Source: Methanogenium sp.
GTDB lineage: Archaea > Halobacteriota > Methanomicrobia > Methanomicrobiales > Methanomicrobiaceae
Direction: 5' to 3'
NCBI GenBank assembly: GCA_030595665.1
Contig: JAUVCV010000029.1
Span: forward strand, 1-33,994
Length of the DNA: 33,994 bases
The notes under the pieces were generated by a model. The model saw only the letters and a program-made list of their open reading frames with translations. It had not been told where the DNA came from and made no database searches. Below, in pieces: positions 14,945-22,726 of the stretch (the stretch's first letter is position 1; every line of letters begins with the position of its first letter). The translations under genes and the position numbers were made by a program.

Positions 14945-16885
14945 TCAGGAATGGGATGTCGGGGGGTCTGGGGCAACTCTTGTTTCATATCTCCAGTTGC
15001 CTTCAGGTATAATTATTTCAAAACGGCACCCTTCCCCGGGCACCCCGGTTTCCCGGATGGTAATGCCGGTTATTTTTAGAATCTCTGACACCAGAAAGAG
15101 CCCCAGACCGGTATTTGATCCCACACGACGGTCAAATATTTTATCTTTCATATCTGTAGGAACCCCGATGCCGTTATCCTCTACCATAATTATTCCGGTG
15201 GACCCGTCATTTCGGAATGAAACATGAATTTGGGTTACCGATTTACCATGACGGATGGCATTGTCATAGAGGTTTATGAAGACCTTCTCAAACATGAGGT
15301 CAGCATATACGCTGATGCCCTCAACATCAATGAATGTCCTGACATCTTTTGACAGTGGCGGGGTAAATGCTCCATCAGCAACCCCTCTGAGATTCTGCCA
15401 CCCGGGCTTGTTCTGTCCCAGATCCTGATAGTCGTGGGTAAACTGTATCTGTTCTTCAATCTTATTGGTGACATCGATTATTGCATCGACATAGGTTGAT
15501 GGCTGCTCTTCTGTGATGTCTTCTTTCAGGAATTCCTCCAGCATCATAAGGACAGTCAGTTGATTGAGGATATCGTGACGGGTGATGGAAGAGAGCAGAT
15601 TTAGTTTATTGTTTGCTTCCAGTATTGCCTCATCTGCATGTTTCATTTCGGTGATGTCTCTCCCCACCGACTGATATTCTGTCACTACACCGTGTTCATC
15701 AAATATGGCACGATCGCTCCATTGCTGCCACCGGATTGTTCCTCCTGGCATCACGATCCTGTGCTCAATGGTTGCAACCGGATTATCCGGTGTGAGTGAC
15801 TGAAACATCCGGGTAATTTCTTTTAGATCTTCTTTTGGAATGTCTGGCTTGAATTTCACTCTTTTGAGTTCCTGACGTGTTTTTCCAAAATAGCGGCAGT
15901 ATGCATCATTGGTGAATATATGTGTGCCGTCCGGCAGAAATCGGCAAACAAATTCTGTCTGATCTTCAACGACAGTGCGGTAGAGGGTTTCACTTGCCCG
16001 GATGTCATTTTCCATCTGTTTGCGTTTGGTAATGTCGGTTGCATACACCGTTACACTCTGTACATCACCATTGGTATCAAGCACTGGATGGCAGGAATAA
16101 TCCCAGACCCCCTGCCACAAGAGTTCTGTTTTAATGGCTTTTCCGGTGGCAAATACATGTTCAAGCCGTTTTTTTTGCATTTCTGAAATTTTTTCGGGAA
16201 AGAGACTCCATACAAATGTTCCAAGAATATCTTCACGTGTCTTCCCGAATCGTGCCGGGTACCCATCATTTGCATCCAGCACGATGCCATTCCTGTCCAG
16301 GAGGACAATTGTTGATACAGATGAATCAAGGAGTGAGCGTGCGCGTTGAACACTTTCCTGCAATTGGTTTCTGCTTTCAATAAGTTCATTCAGATTAAGG
16401 CGCATTTCATCGGTTTTTTTTGTAAGTTCGTGATTTGCTGTTTCTATTTCCTGGTTTTTCAGCATTATTTCATATTTTGCCCTTCTGTTCTCAATTGCCT
16501 TATTGATGGTATTGAGCAGTTCGGCAAACTGTGCTTTTGGCTGGCCACCCTTCCGGATATAAAAATCGGCTCCGGCATTGATTGCGTCAATTACGACGTC
16601 TTCTCTGCCTTTTCCGGTGAAGATAATAAAGGGTGTGTCGTCTCCGGTGGAACGGAGGAGGGAGAGAAATTCAATGCCATTCATTTCAGGCATCTCAAAA
16701 TCAGAGATGATAGCGTCGTACTGGCATGCCTCCAGTTTTCTGAAACCTTCTTCTGCAGAACCTGCAGTATCAATGCTACAGCTTCCTTCCCGTTCAAAAT
16801 AGAGTTGAGTGACGTTTAAGAGCATTTCTTCGTCATCTACATACAGAATGTGGTGAATATTTGTATCCGGCAACATTTTTGGCAT
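14945..16885 (-). CDS. Sensor histidine kinase, REC-PAS-PAS-HisKA-HATPase
   Basis: 646 aa and no membrane segment. Residues 10-125 are a receiver domain (acidic pair Asp17/18, phospho-acceptor Asp62 in IISDFEMPEMNG, Lys near 113 in RKGG). A coiled coil follows (about 130-185), then PAS 1 (about 185-285), PAS 2 (about 295-415), a phospho-acceptor helix with His437 in SITRHDILNQL, and an ATPase domain with N-box NLYDNAIRHG (Asn542), EDNGIGVP and GLGLFLVSEIL. This N-terminal-receiver architecture is typical of methanogen cytosolic sensors. A TATA-rich stretch directly before the ATG suggests a leaderless start; Met4 is an alternative. No partner regulator lies next to it. Confidence 0.92.
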   Translation of the reverse strand: MPKMLPDTNIHHILYVDDEEMLLNVTQLYFEREGSCSIDTAGSAEEGFRKLEACQYDAIISDFEMPEMNGIEFLSLLRSTGDDTPFIIFTGKGREDVVIDAINAGADFYIRKGGQPKAQFAELLNTINKAIENRRAKYEIMLKNQEIETANHELTKKTDEMRLNLNELIESRNQLQESVQRARSLLDSSVSTIVLLDRNGIVLDANDGYPARFGKTREDILGTFVWSLFPEKISEMQKKRLEHVFATGKAIKTELLWQGVWDYSCHPVLDTNGDVQSVTVYATDITKRKQMENDIRASETLYRTVVEDQTEFVCRFLPDGTHIFTNDAYCRYFGKTRQELKRVKFKPDIPKEDLKEITRMFQSLTPDNPVATIEHRIVMPGGTIRWQQWSDRAIFDEHGVVTEYQSVGRDITEMKHADEAILEANNKLNLLSSITRHDILNQLTVLMMLEEFLKEDITEEQPSTYVDAIIDVTNKIEEQIQFTHDYQDLGQNKPGWQNLRGVADGAFTPPLSKDVRTFIDVEGISVYADLMFEKVFINLYDNAIRHGKSVTQIHVSFRNDGSTGIIMVEDNGIGVPTDMKDKIFDRRVGSNTGLGLFLVSEILKITGITIRETGVPGEGCRFEIIIPEGNWRYETRVAPDPPTSHS

Positions 16886-17487
16886 GGTGTATATATATAT
16901 TTATTCTGTGGGGGTTATTATAAATCTATTGAATAGTTGACAATATCTATATATTATATGATGCTCGTGTGGAGAACTAATTTGAAACTTTCCTTCGATG
17001 TTATAAAGGTTGGCAAATTGTAGATTTTAGGGAATCATTTTTCGGTGGTTGGTAGCATAATTCCAGGGGAATAACCCTGTTTTTTGTATGTGTGAGGTAT
17101 TTTGTATCCTGATTTACCTTCTGATGATGGTTTGTGGTGTGGGTTCGGTATTTCATTTAATATCGTATGTCAGGGATATTCAGTTCCCCGGTAATCTCGT
17201 CAGTTCAGTTCGTCCAAAATAATATTGTGAAATTGGGTTTTTTCTCCGATGTGTGTTCATCCCGGTCATTTTTTCCATATGTATACCTGTCTCTTTATTA
17301 CCTGATATTTTTCAGGTGGATAGCGGCATTACCATTTGAATGTGCGGATGAACATTCCGGAATATTTTGTGAGATTTCTCCGTTCAGATTATTCATTTCC
17401 GGATTCCAATGATAAAAGGGATATTCCGGTTCAGGGCCTTTTTGCATCCAATACACTGATATGTCAGACTGACCTATGAACTGAGAG
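16886..17487. other. Divergent intergenic region of about 600 bp
   Basis: AT-rich DNA between the kinase and the antiporter. Several TATA-like stretches lie at its left end (16890-16965, minus-strand promoter of the kinase). A plus-strand frame at 17167-17412 is Phe/Ser-rich and unconvincing. No hairpin, repeat or RNA gene was recognised. Confidence 0.4.
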
Positions 17488-18681
17488 ATGAGTACCGGGA
17501 TATTGCCACCTGTAGAACTTCAGATGACACTCCTCTTGTTCTTTGCTCTTGCTGGCTATCTTCTTGCATCACGTATAAACCAGTCTGCGGTTGTGGGTGA
17601 GATACTACTTGGCCTGATTGTCGGCCCTTCTGTTATCGGATTGATTACCTATACGGAATTTGTCCAGGCTATTGCCGGACTTGGTGCTGTTATCCTGATG
17701 TTTGTGATAGGCTTCGAGTTTAAAATCAAGGACCTGACGAATATAAATTACGGAATATTGGGTGTTATTGGAATAATCGTCCCGTGGATCGGGGGGTATT
17801 TTGTCTCTCTTGCCTTTGGGTTCAGCCACGAAAGCGCCCTTTTTATCGGAACTGCACTTACTGCGACGTCCATTGCAATAACGGCCAACGTTTTAAAGGA
17901 GATGTGTCTTCTGGACACCGAATTTGCAAAGGCTATCATAGGGACTGCGGTTATTGATGATATCCTCAGTCTTCTTGCACTCTCGATTACAGCAGATGTA
18001 GCATCCGGGAGCTTTTCAATAGAGAGCCTGGCGTTTATTATCATAAAACAGGTTGGATTCCTGATTATTATCGCCCTGATTGGTCTCCTCGTCATTTCAA
18101 AGATGATTGTCAGGATGGACAAGAGCCCGATTGCGAAAAAATACCCTGAGTTTGTATTCATATTTGCCGTGATGATTGCATTTCTCTTTGCAGCAATGTC
18201 CGAATTTATTGGTATTTCGGCGATTATCGGTGCATTTATCGCAGGGGTTTCCTTTAATGGCATCAATCTGATACATAGCCGGGACATTGCGGAGGGTGCG
18301 GAGTACCTCTATATCATATTTGCATCAATCTTCTTTGTGTCGCTGGGGATACTTGTTGATTTAACGGCCCTGACCGGTCCGGTGCTTCTGTTCATCGCCG
18401 TAATCACAGTCATAGCGATAGGAACGAAAGTGATCGGCTGTGGTATTCCGGCACGATTGCTTGGCTATTCCAAAAGAGACTCTCTTGCAATAGGATTCGG
18501 GATGTCGCCGAGGGGTGAGGTGGCAATGATCGTCGCCCTTCTTGGCCTGAACCTCTCTCTTATCGGTCAGGATATCTATACGTCAATTGTCGTGATGAGT
18601 ATTCTGACGACGGTCATAACACCGATTGTCTTCAGGAACTGGCTCTTCAAAAAAGAGGTTGCTGAGTGCAGGGTGGAGTAA
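17488..18681 (+). CDS. Cation:proton antiporter, CPA2 family
   Basis: 397 aa, about twelve membrane helices and no cytoplasmic RCK/TrkA domain. The start (AVVGEILLGLIVGPSVIGLI) and the ion-binding helix GTAVIDDILSLLAL with Asp157-Asp158 are typical of the KefB/NapA group, whose two acidic residues indicate electrogenic Na+/H+ exchange in studied members. FGMSPRGEVAMIVALLGL near the C-terminus is the conserved R-G-E helix. The gene is convergent with hsdM (12 nt apart) and marks the left border of the restriction island. Confidence 0.9.
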   Translation: MSTGILPPVELQMTLLLFFALAGYLLASRINQSAVVGEILLGLIVGPSVIGLITYTEFVQAIAGLGAVILMFVIGFEFKIKDLTNINYGILGVIGIIVPWIGGYFVSLAFGFSHESALFIGTALTATSIAITANVLKEMCLLDTEFAKAIIGTAVIDDILSLLALSITADVASGSFSIESLAFIIIKQVGFLIIIALIGLLVISKMIVRMDKSPIAKKYPEFVFIFAVMIAFLFAAMSEFIGISAIIGAFIAGVSFNGINLIHSRDIAEGAEYLYIIFASIFFVSLGILVDLTALTGPVLLFIAVITVIAIGTKVIGCGIPARLLGYSKRDSLAIGFGMSPRGEVAMIVALLGLNLSLIGQDIYTSIVVMSILTTVITPIVFRNWLFKKEVAECRVE

Positions 18682-18693
18682 AAATGAGTATTT

Positions 18694-20151
18694 TTATTCC
18701 TCTTTTAGACTTTCATATATTTCTCTGAACTGTTCGATTGCGGTCTGAAGGTTTTCTGCAATCTCTCCTGCGATGATATCAGGTTCGGGGAGGTTTTCGG
18801 TGTCTTCGAGGCTCTCGTCCTTTATCCAGAATATATCAAGGCTGACCTTGTCGCGTTTCATCAGGTCGTCGTATTGGAACGGTTTGAAATACTCTGTTTC
18901 CTCTCTGTCGTGGCGATTCTGGGGGTTATAGCATTCGATGAAATCCTTTAGGTCGTCTAACGAGAGGGGACTTTCTTTGAGCGTGAAGTGTTTGTTTGTC
19001 CGTAAATCGTATATCCAGAGGGTGTCTGTCCAGGGGTCTTCACGTCCGGCTTTTCGTTCAAAGAAGACAACGTTTGCCTTGACACCCTGTGCATAAAAAA
19101 TTCCGGTGGGGAGTCTCAGAAGGGTGTGCACGTCGCATTCAGAAAGGAGCTTTCGTCTGATTGCTTCGCCCGCACCGCCTTCAAAAAGGACGTTATCGGG
19201 CACAACGACGGCTGCTTTTCCGTTTATCTTCAGCATGCTTCGTACATGCTGGAGGAAGTTGAGCTGCTTGTTTGATGTTGTCGCCCAGAAATCATCCCTC
19301 TCGTAGGTCTGCCTATCCTTTTCCGCCTTTCCGTCACCGTTTATGACGGTATAGCTGCTTTTCTTGCCAAACGGTGGATTGGTGAGCACAAGGTCGTAGT
19401 GCTCTTTTGGCTCTGACAATAGTGAGTCTGCGACGTTTATCGGACTTAGGTCTGTTCCGATTCCGTGCAGGTAGAGGTTCATTGCACTGAGGCGGGCGGT
19501 ACTATCGACAATCTCGGTCCCGTGGAATGTGTTTTCTTTTAAAAATACGGACTGTTCCCGGTCGAGTTGGTAGTTTTTAACGAGGTAATCACGTTCCGCA
19601 AGAAAGAATCCGCCCGTTCCGCATGCCGGGTCTGCGATGGTCTGGCAGGGTTTGGGGACGGTTACTTCAACCATTGCCTGAATAAGTGCCCGTGGTGTGA
19701 AGTACTGGCCCGCACCGCTCTTTGTGTCTTCGGCATTTTTCTGGAGAAGGCCTTCGTATATTTCGCCTTTGACATCCATGTCAAGGCCGACCCAGGTCTC
19801 TTTTCCTATCAGTTCGACAAGCCGTCTGAGCTTTGCGGGGTCCTGTATCTTGTTCTGCGATTTTCTGAATATGACACCGAGGAGTCCGTGTTCTTTTCCG
19901 AGGGCTTCGAGGGTGTGGCGATAATGGATTTCCAGTGCATCCCCCTCTTTTGATGCGAGTGCCTCCCAGTCGTATTCGTCCGGTATGGTTGAGGGTTCGT
20001 TAAACGGCGGTTTTGTATGTTCGTCTGCCATTTTCAGGAAAAGAAGGTAGGTGAGTTGTTCGACGTAATCCCCATAACTTACGCCGTCATCTCTGAGTAC
20101 GTTGCAGTAATTCCATAGTTTTTGTACGAGTGCCGCAGATTCAGATGCCAT
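18694..20151 (-). CDS. hsdM: Type I restriction-modification methyltransferase subunit HsdM
   Basis: 485 aa, normal length. An N-terminal helical domain (residues 1-140, LWNYCNVLRDDGVSYGDYVEQLTYLLFLKM) is followed by the N6-adenine methyltransferase core: GQYFTPRALIQAM (149-161), SAM motif ADPACGTGGFFLA (173-185) and catalytic NPPF (258-261). The C-terminus is acidic and helical, as in subunits that dock on HsdS. It protects the host site recognised by HsdS. Unusually, it is separated from hsdS/hsdR by 4.7 kb with genes on both strands, so it must have its own promoter in the 20152-20304 gap. Confidence 0.97.
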   Translation of the reverse strand: MASESAALVQKLWNYCNVLRDDGVSYGDYVEQLTYLLFLKMADEHTKPPFNEPSTIPDEYDWEALASKEGDALEIHYRHTLEALGKEHGLLGVIFRKSQNKIQDPAKLRRLVELIGKETWVGLDMDVKGEIYEGLLQKNAEDTKSGAGQYFTPRALIQAMVEVTVPKPCQTIADPACGTGGFFLAERDYLVKNYQLDREQSVFLKENTFHGTEIVDSTARLSAMNLYLHGIGTDLSPINVADSLLSEPKEHYDLVLTNPPFGKKSSYTVINGDGKAEKDRQTYERDDFWATTSNKQLNFLQHVRSMLKINGKAAVVVPDNVLFEGGAGEAIRRKLLSECDVHTLLRLPTGIFYAQGVKANVVFFERKAGREDPWTDTLWIYDLRTNKHFTLKESPLSLDDLKDFIECYNPQNRHDREETEYFKPFQYDDLMKRDKVSLDIFWIKDESLEDTENLPEPDIIAGEIAENLQTAIEQFREIYESLKEE

Positions 20152-20284
20152 ATTTGCCTGACTATTTCTGTATTTTGTAAGTGCTTTAGGGTGTTGGAAT
20201 GGGATGCATCGGAAGGTTGTCTCTTTTTGGTTTTATGTGTAAAATATGGGTGAATACTGTAACCGGGATACGTTCTTATATTTA

Positions 20285-20331
20285 TTGTTCGTATATACGA
20301 ACAAATGTTCTCTATGACGAACATATGTTCG
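20285..20331. promoter_or_regulatory. Tandem palindromic operator over the wHTH-NTase start
   Basis: TTGTTCGTATATACGAACAA (20285-20304) is a perfect 20-bp palindrome. GAACAAATGTTC (20299-20310) is nearly palindromic, and CGAACATATGTTCG (20318-20331) is a perfect 14-bp palindrome. All share GAAC/GTTC half-sites and cover the region from the TATA-like CTTATATTTA (about 20276) through the start codon at 20305. A wHTH protein encoded right here is the obvious candidate to bind. Autoregulation, possibly also of divergent hsdM, is inferred. Confidence 0.7.
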
Positions 20332-20865
20332 GAAAAATCGTTTATTATCATCCGGCATCTTGGAAGACAATACAACGATTCCTCCTATGTCAGAGAGATT
20401 GCAAAAAAGCTGAATCTCTCTCTCGGCCCGGTCAGTGAGACCTTAAAGAAACTTGAACAGTCAGGTCTCCTCATACGGAAAGTGAGGGGCAGACTTGTTA
20501 CCTACCGGGCAAACATGGAAAGTCCTCTTTTGCGTGAGATGAAGATTATTATCACTCTTCTGGAGTGTCACGAATTATTGCAGGAGCTTGAAACATCAGC
20601 TGAACGGGTGATTCTCTTTGGCAGTTGTGCACGGGGGGATGACACCGCTGAAAGTGATATTGATTTCGTTATCGAGACGGATGAGAAGGATATGGTATCT
20701 CTGTCTGTCAATAATTTTGAATTTATCGGAGGCAGAAAACTCTCTGCAATTATTCTCACTCCGGATGAATTCAGGGAGCTGAGGAGAAAGGATAAGCCAT
20801 TTTATGAGAGGGTGATGCAGGGGAAGACTCTTTTCAGGAGGAATGAAGATGAGATCGCGGTTTGA
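20305..20865 (+). CDS. wHTH-nucleotidyltransferase (MNT-type) protein
   Basis: 186 aa. Residues 20-70 form a MarR/ArsR-like winged helix (YVREIAKKLNLSLGPVSETLKKLEQSGLL). Residues 100-170 are a minimal nucleotidyltransferase: LFGSCARGDDTAESDIDFVI with Gly106-Ser107 and Asp118-x-Asp120. MNT proteins act as antitoxins to HEPN RNases by AMPylating them, and the DNA-binding domain suggests it also represses its own promoter, which carries three palindromes. Codon 4 (20314) is an alternative start; both would be leaderless. It overlaps a short ORF with a strong ribosome site that may be the stump of the toxin gene. Confidence 0.85.
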   Translation: MFSMTNICSEKSFIIIRHLGRQYNDSSYVREIAKKLNLSLGPVSETLKKLEQSGLLIRKVRGRLVTYRANMESPLLREMKIIITLLECHELLQELETSAERVILFGSCARGDDTAESDIDFVIETDEKDMVSLSVNNFEFIGGRKLSAIILTPDEFRELRRKDKPFYERVMQGKTLFRRNEDEIAV

Positions 20866-20899
20866 ACGATGTGTTGAAACGGAACTCTGTAGAAAATAG
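20849..20899 (+). pseudogene. Truncated partner ORF of the nucleotidyltransferase (HEPN-like?)
   Basis: AGGAGG (20837-20842) lies 6 nt before an ATG at 20849 that overlaps the end of the nucleotidyltransferase gene. Only 16 codons follow (MRSRFERCVETELCRK) before TAG. The strong ribosome site and overlap are what is expected for the partner of an MNT gene, but no HEPN body follows in any frame. It may be the 5' stump of a lost toxin gene. The family guess rests on position only. Confidence 0.4.
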
Positions 20900-20960
20900 A
20901 TGCAGAATATTCACACAACAGAGGAATGAATTATGGTCATTAGGAGAGTCCCTCTGTTTT

Positions 20961-21307
20961 CACGTTTTCATATTTTCATACGTTTTCATCCATTTTTCAT
21001 CAGCGAATGAAAATGAAATGGCTCTGAAATATGGCCATATCGGGGCTTATTCTCTTATTAAGTACAATATATATAGAAGTGTACAGAGAGTAAGAGATGT
21101 TTTCATCAGATTTAGGGATCATTCAGCGTGTCTGATATGTGCAGGGGGGTATGTGTTTGTCTCTCTGTGATATTGGGGTTGATGAAAACGTAAATGTTAT
21201 TTTGCACATACACGTTGGAATCGTAAAATAAATGGCTAATATTGGTTAATTACCATTTTCATCTCGGAAAACACGTATGAAAACGTATGAAAATGTATGA
21301 AAACGTA
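20961..21307. repeat. Long inverted repeat pair built from ATGAAAACGT units
   Basis: ATTTTCATACGTTTTCAT (20972-20989) is matched exactly by ATGAAAACGTATGAAAAT (21277-21294) in inverse orientation. With a 2-nt offset the similarity extends to about 29 nt (20961-20989 against 21277-21307). The arms enclose about 290 nt with no gene but with a TATA-like TACAATATATATAG near 21064. They could end a small non-autonomous mobile element or base-pair in a transcript. Confidence 0.6.
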
Positions 21308-21312
21308 TGAAA
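21273..21312. repeat. Four tandem copies of a 10-bp unit
   Basis: ACGTATGAAA, ACGTATGAAA, ATGTATGAAA, ACGTATGAAA: one mismatch in four units. Ten bases is one helical turn, so a protein could bind all copies on one DNA face. A degenerate inverse array is present at 20961-21000. Short frames over this block encode repeats of HTFSYVF/IRF and are artefacts. Confidence 0.8.
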
Positions 21313-21497
21313 ACCAACCGGCAGAATTCCTGAAACAGGGGTGATGCCACCCTTCTGGTTTGTCCATTTTCTGTTTTTCTATTTTTTCCCTCATGTTCCC
21401 CGGATATTTTCCTAATATTCTCCCTCAATTTTTTCCGTATGTCCATCTCCCGGTCACCCAGGTTCCCTCTCTGCCCGCACTCTAAGAACATCCTTTT

Positions 21498-21947
21498 TTG
21501 ACCCTGTTTTTAGGGGAATTGGGGGGCAGAATGGACGTATTTTCCGTTCTTTCTTTTTCCTGGAAAAAGATGGGTATAATACCATCTATTTGTGAAACAG
21601 ACGGTTTATTGCGAATTATAGTGCGGCCCATATTGATGGATATTTTTGGAGGATGTGCAGTTCCTCTCGACTGAGAACGCATCTCTCCGTGCTTCTGTGT
21701 GGATGCGTTTTTCCACACTTTTTTACCCTTTTTGTAGGGCAATTTGGGCCCAAAATGGGCGTATTTTGTGCTCAATTAGGATGCCGGAAAAATAATGGAT
21801 GGAATGCCTCTTATTTGCGAAACAGGCGATTTATTGCGAACTATAGGGTGCCCCATATTGATGGGTTTTTTCAGAGGATGTATAGGCCATCTCAACTGAG
21901 AACGTTCCTCTCCGGGATTCTGTGTGGATGCGTTTTTCCGGGGTGCA
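21498..21947. repeat. Two diverged 225-bp direct repeats, non-coding
   Basis: The segment from about 21498 to 21722 repeats from 21723 to 21947. Anchors at a 225-nt offset include TTATTGCGAA (21606 and 21831), CCCATATTGATGG, ACTGAGAACG and TGTGTGGATGCGTTTTTCC. Similarity is high at the anchors and lower between. No frame is conserved between copies, so selection, if any, acts on DNA or RNA. It lies between the nucleotidyltransferase and the antitoxin genes of the defence island; the stretch 20900-22140 has no gene. Confidence 0.75.
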
Positions 21948-22140
21948 GGGCGGGCCTGATATAGAATTCGAGCAATATTTGTCTGAATATTCCCCTAGTT
22001 CTCCACCAAATAAGACGAAATTCCTAACCCGCAGTTGCAGGAGGAAGAAACAGCATTTCCGGTATCCACCAACTGGATGTGTATCATCACCATCCGTCAG
22101 ATATTTGCATGTCTGTATGCATAGGAGGTATATGCCTGGT

Positions 22141-22368
22141 ATGACATCAATCAGAATCAGCATGGAATTACGGGATGAACTCTCGGAATTAAAAGTGCAT
22201 CCGGAAGAGTCCTATGAAGATGTGATTCGTCGCCTCGTGGAAATGTGTGTTGATGACGAACCCCTGAGCGACAGAACCATTCAGGCAATCAACGAATCAG
22301 TGGATGATATAAAAGCAGGGAGGGTATCTTCCCTGGAAGATGTGGCAGGAGATCTGAAACTCAACTGA
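22141..22368 (+). CDS. VapB-like orphan antitoxin
   Basis: 75 aa from the ATG at 22141. It has a ribbon-helix-helix-like start (TSIRISMELRDELSELK) followed by an acidic stretch (HPEESYEDVIRRLVEMC), a pattern of archaeal antitoxins paired with RelE or VapC toxins. AGGAGGT at 22123-22129 fits this start with 11 nt; another ATG at 22132 would leave only 2 nt. No toxin gene follows: 41 nt downstream is the end of an opposite-strand HicB gene. A solitary antitoxin. Confidence 0.7.
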   Translation: MTSIRISMELRDELSELKVHPEESYEDVIRRLVEMCVDDEPLSDRTIQAINESVDDIKAGRVSSLEDVAGDLKLN

Positions 22369-22409
22369 GTCCTCACACAAAAAAGTATGACAGTACACCG
22401 ATATTTTCT

Positions 22410-22580
22410 TTACACCGATACCAGTGGGAATTCCTGAAGGTAAAGTTCCGTTGCCTCTAACAGATTTTTGAGTGCCTCTTCTTTTGTCCTTCCCTGACTG
22501 ACGGTTCCGATTTGTGGACATCTCGCAATGAAGCACCCGTCTTCTTCAGATATTTCTGTGGTAAAATTGGTCATTTCCAT
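22410..22580 (-). CDS. hicB: HicB-family antitoxin, orphan
   Basis: 56 aa. The protein reads MTNFTTEISEEDGCFIARCP (from codon 3), then IGTVSQGRTKEEALKNLLEA, the standard HicB fold that binds HicA RNase. It is a short HicB without a DNA-binding tail. HicA genes normally adjoin HicB; neither side encodes one (the left side is a convergent antitoxin, the right side 146 nt of AT-rich spacer). It may restrain a HicA elsewhere or be the survivor of a broken pair. The first ATG (22580) and the third codon (22574) are both possible starts. Confidence 0.85.
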   Translation of the reverse strand: MEMTNFTTEISEEDGCFIARCPQIGTVSQGRTKEEALKNLLEATELYLQEFPLVSV

Positions 22581-22726
22581 GTTCCTAATTTATCGTAGTT
22601 ATATTAATCGTTTATTAGCTCACAGGTATCTTTATCCTATTATTATTTTAGCGAATTGAATTAGAAAACATGACTTTTTCAATTTATTAAACTTTTTATG
22701 GGTTATATGGGGAAAAGGTGTTGAGA

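Noticed and set aside
17167-17412. Plus-strand 81-codon frame rich in Phe and Ser
   Set aside because: AT-rich composition artefact; no ribosome site and no domain.
20862-21170. Plus-strand frame across the ATGAAAACGT arrays
   Set aside because: Residues simply translate the DNA repeat (HVFIFSYVF); no start signal.
20961-21312. Possible CRISPR array
   Set aside because: Units are 10 bp, directly adjacent and without spacers. No cas genes are in the window.
21246-21491. Minus-strand frame with FIRFHTFSYVFIRVF
   Set aside because: Again a translation of the 10-bp tandem repeat; not conserved with the inverse array.
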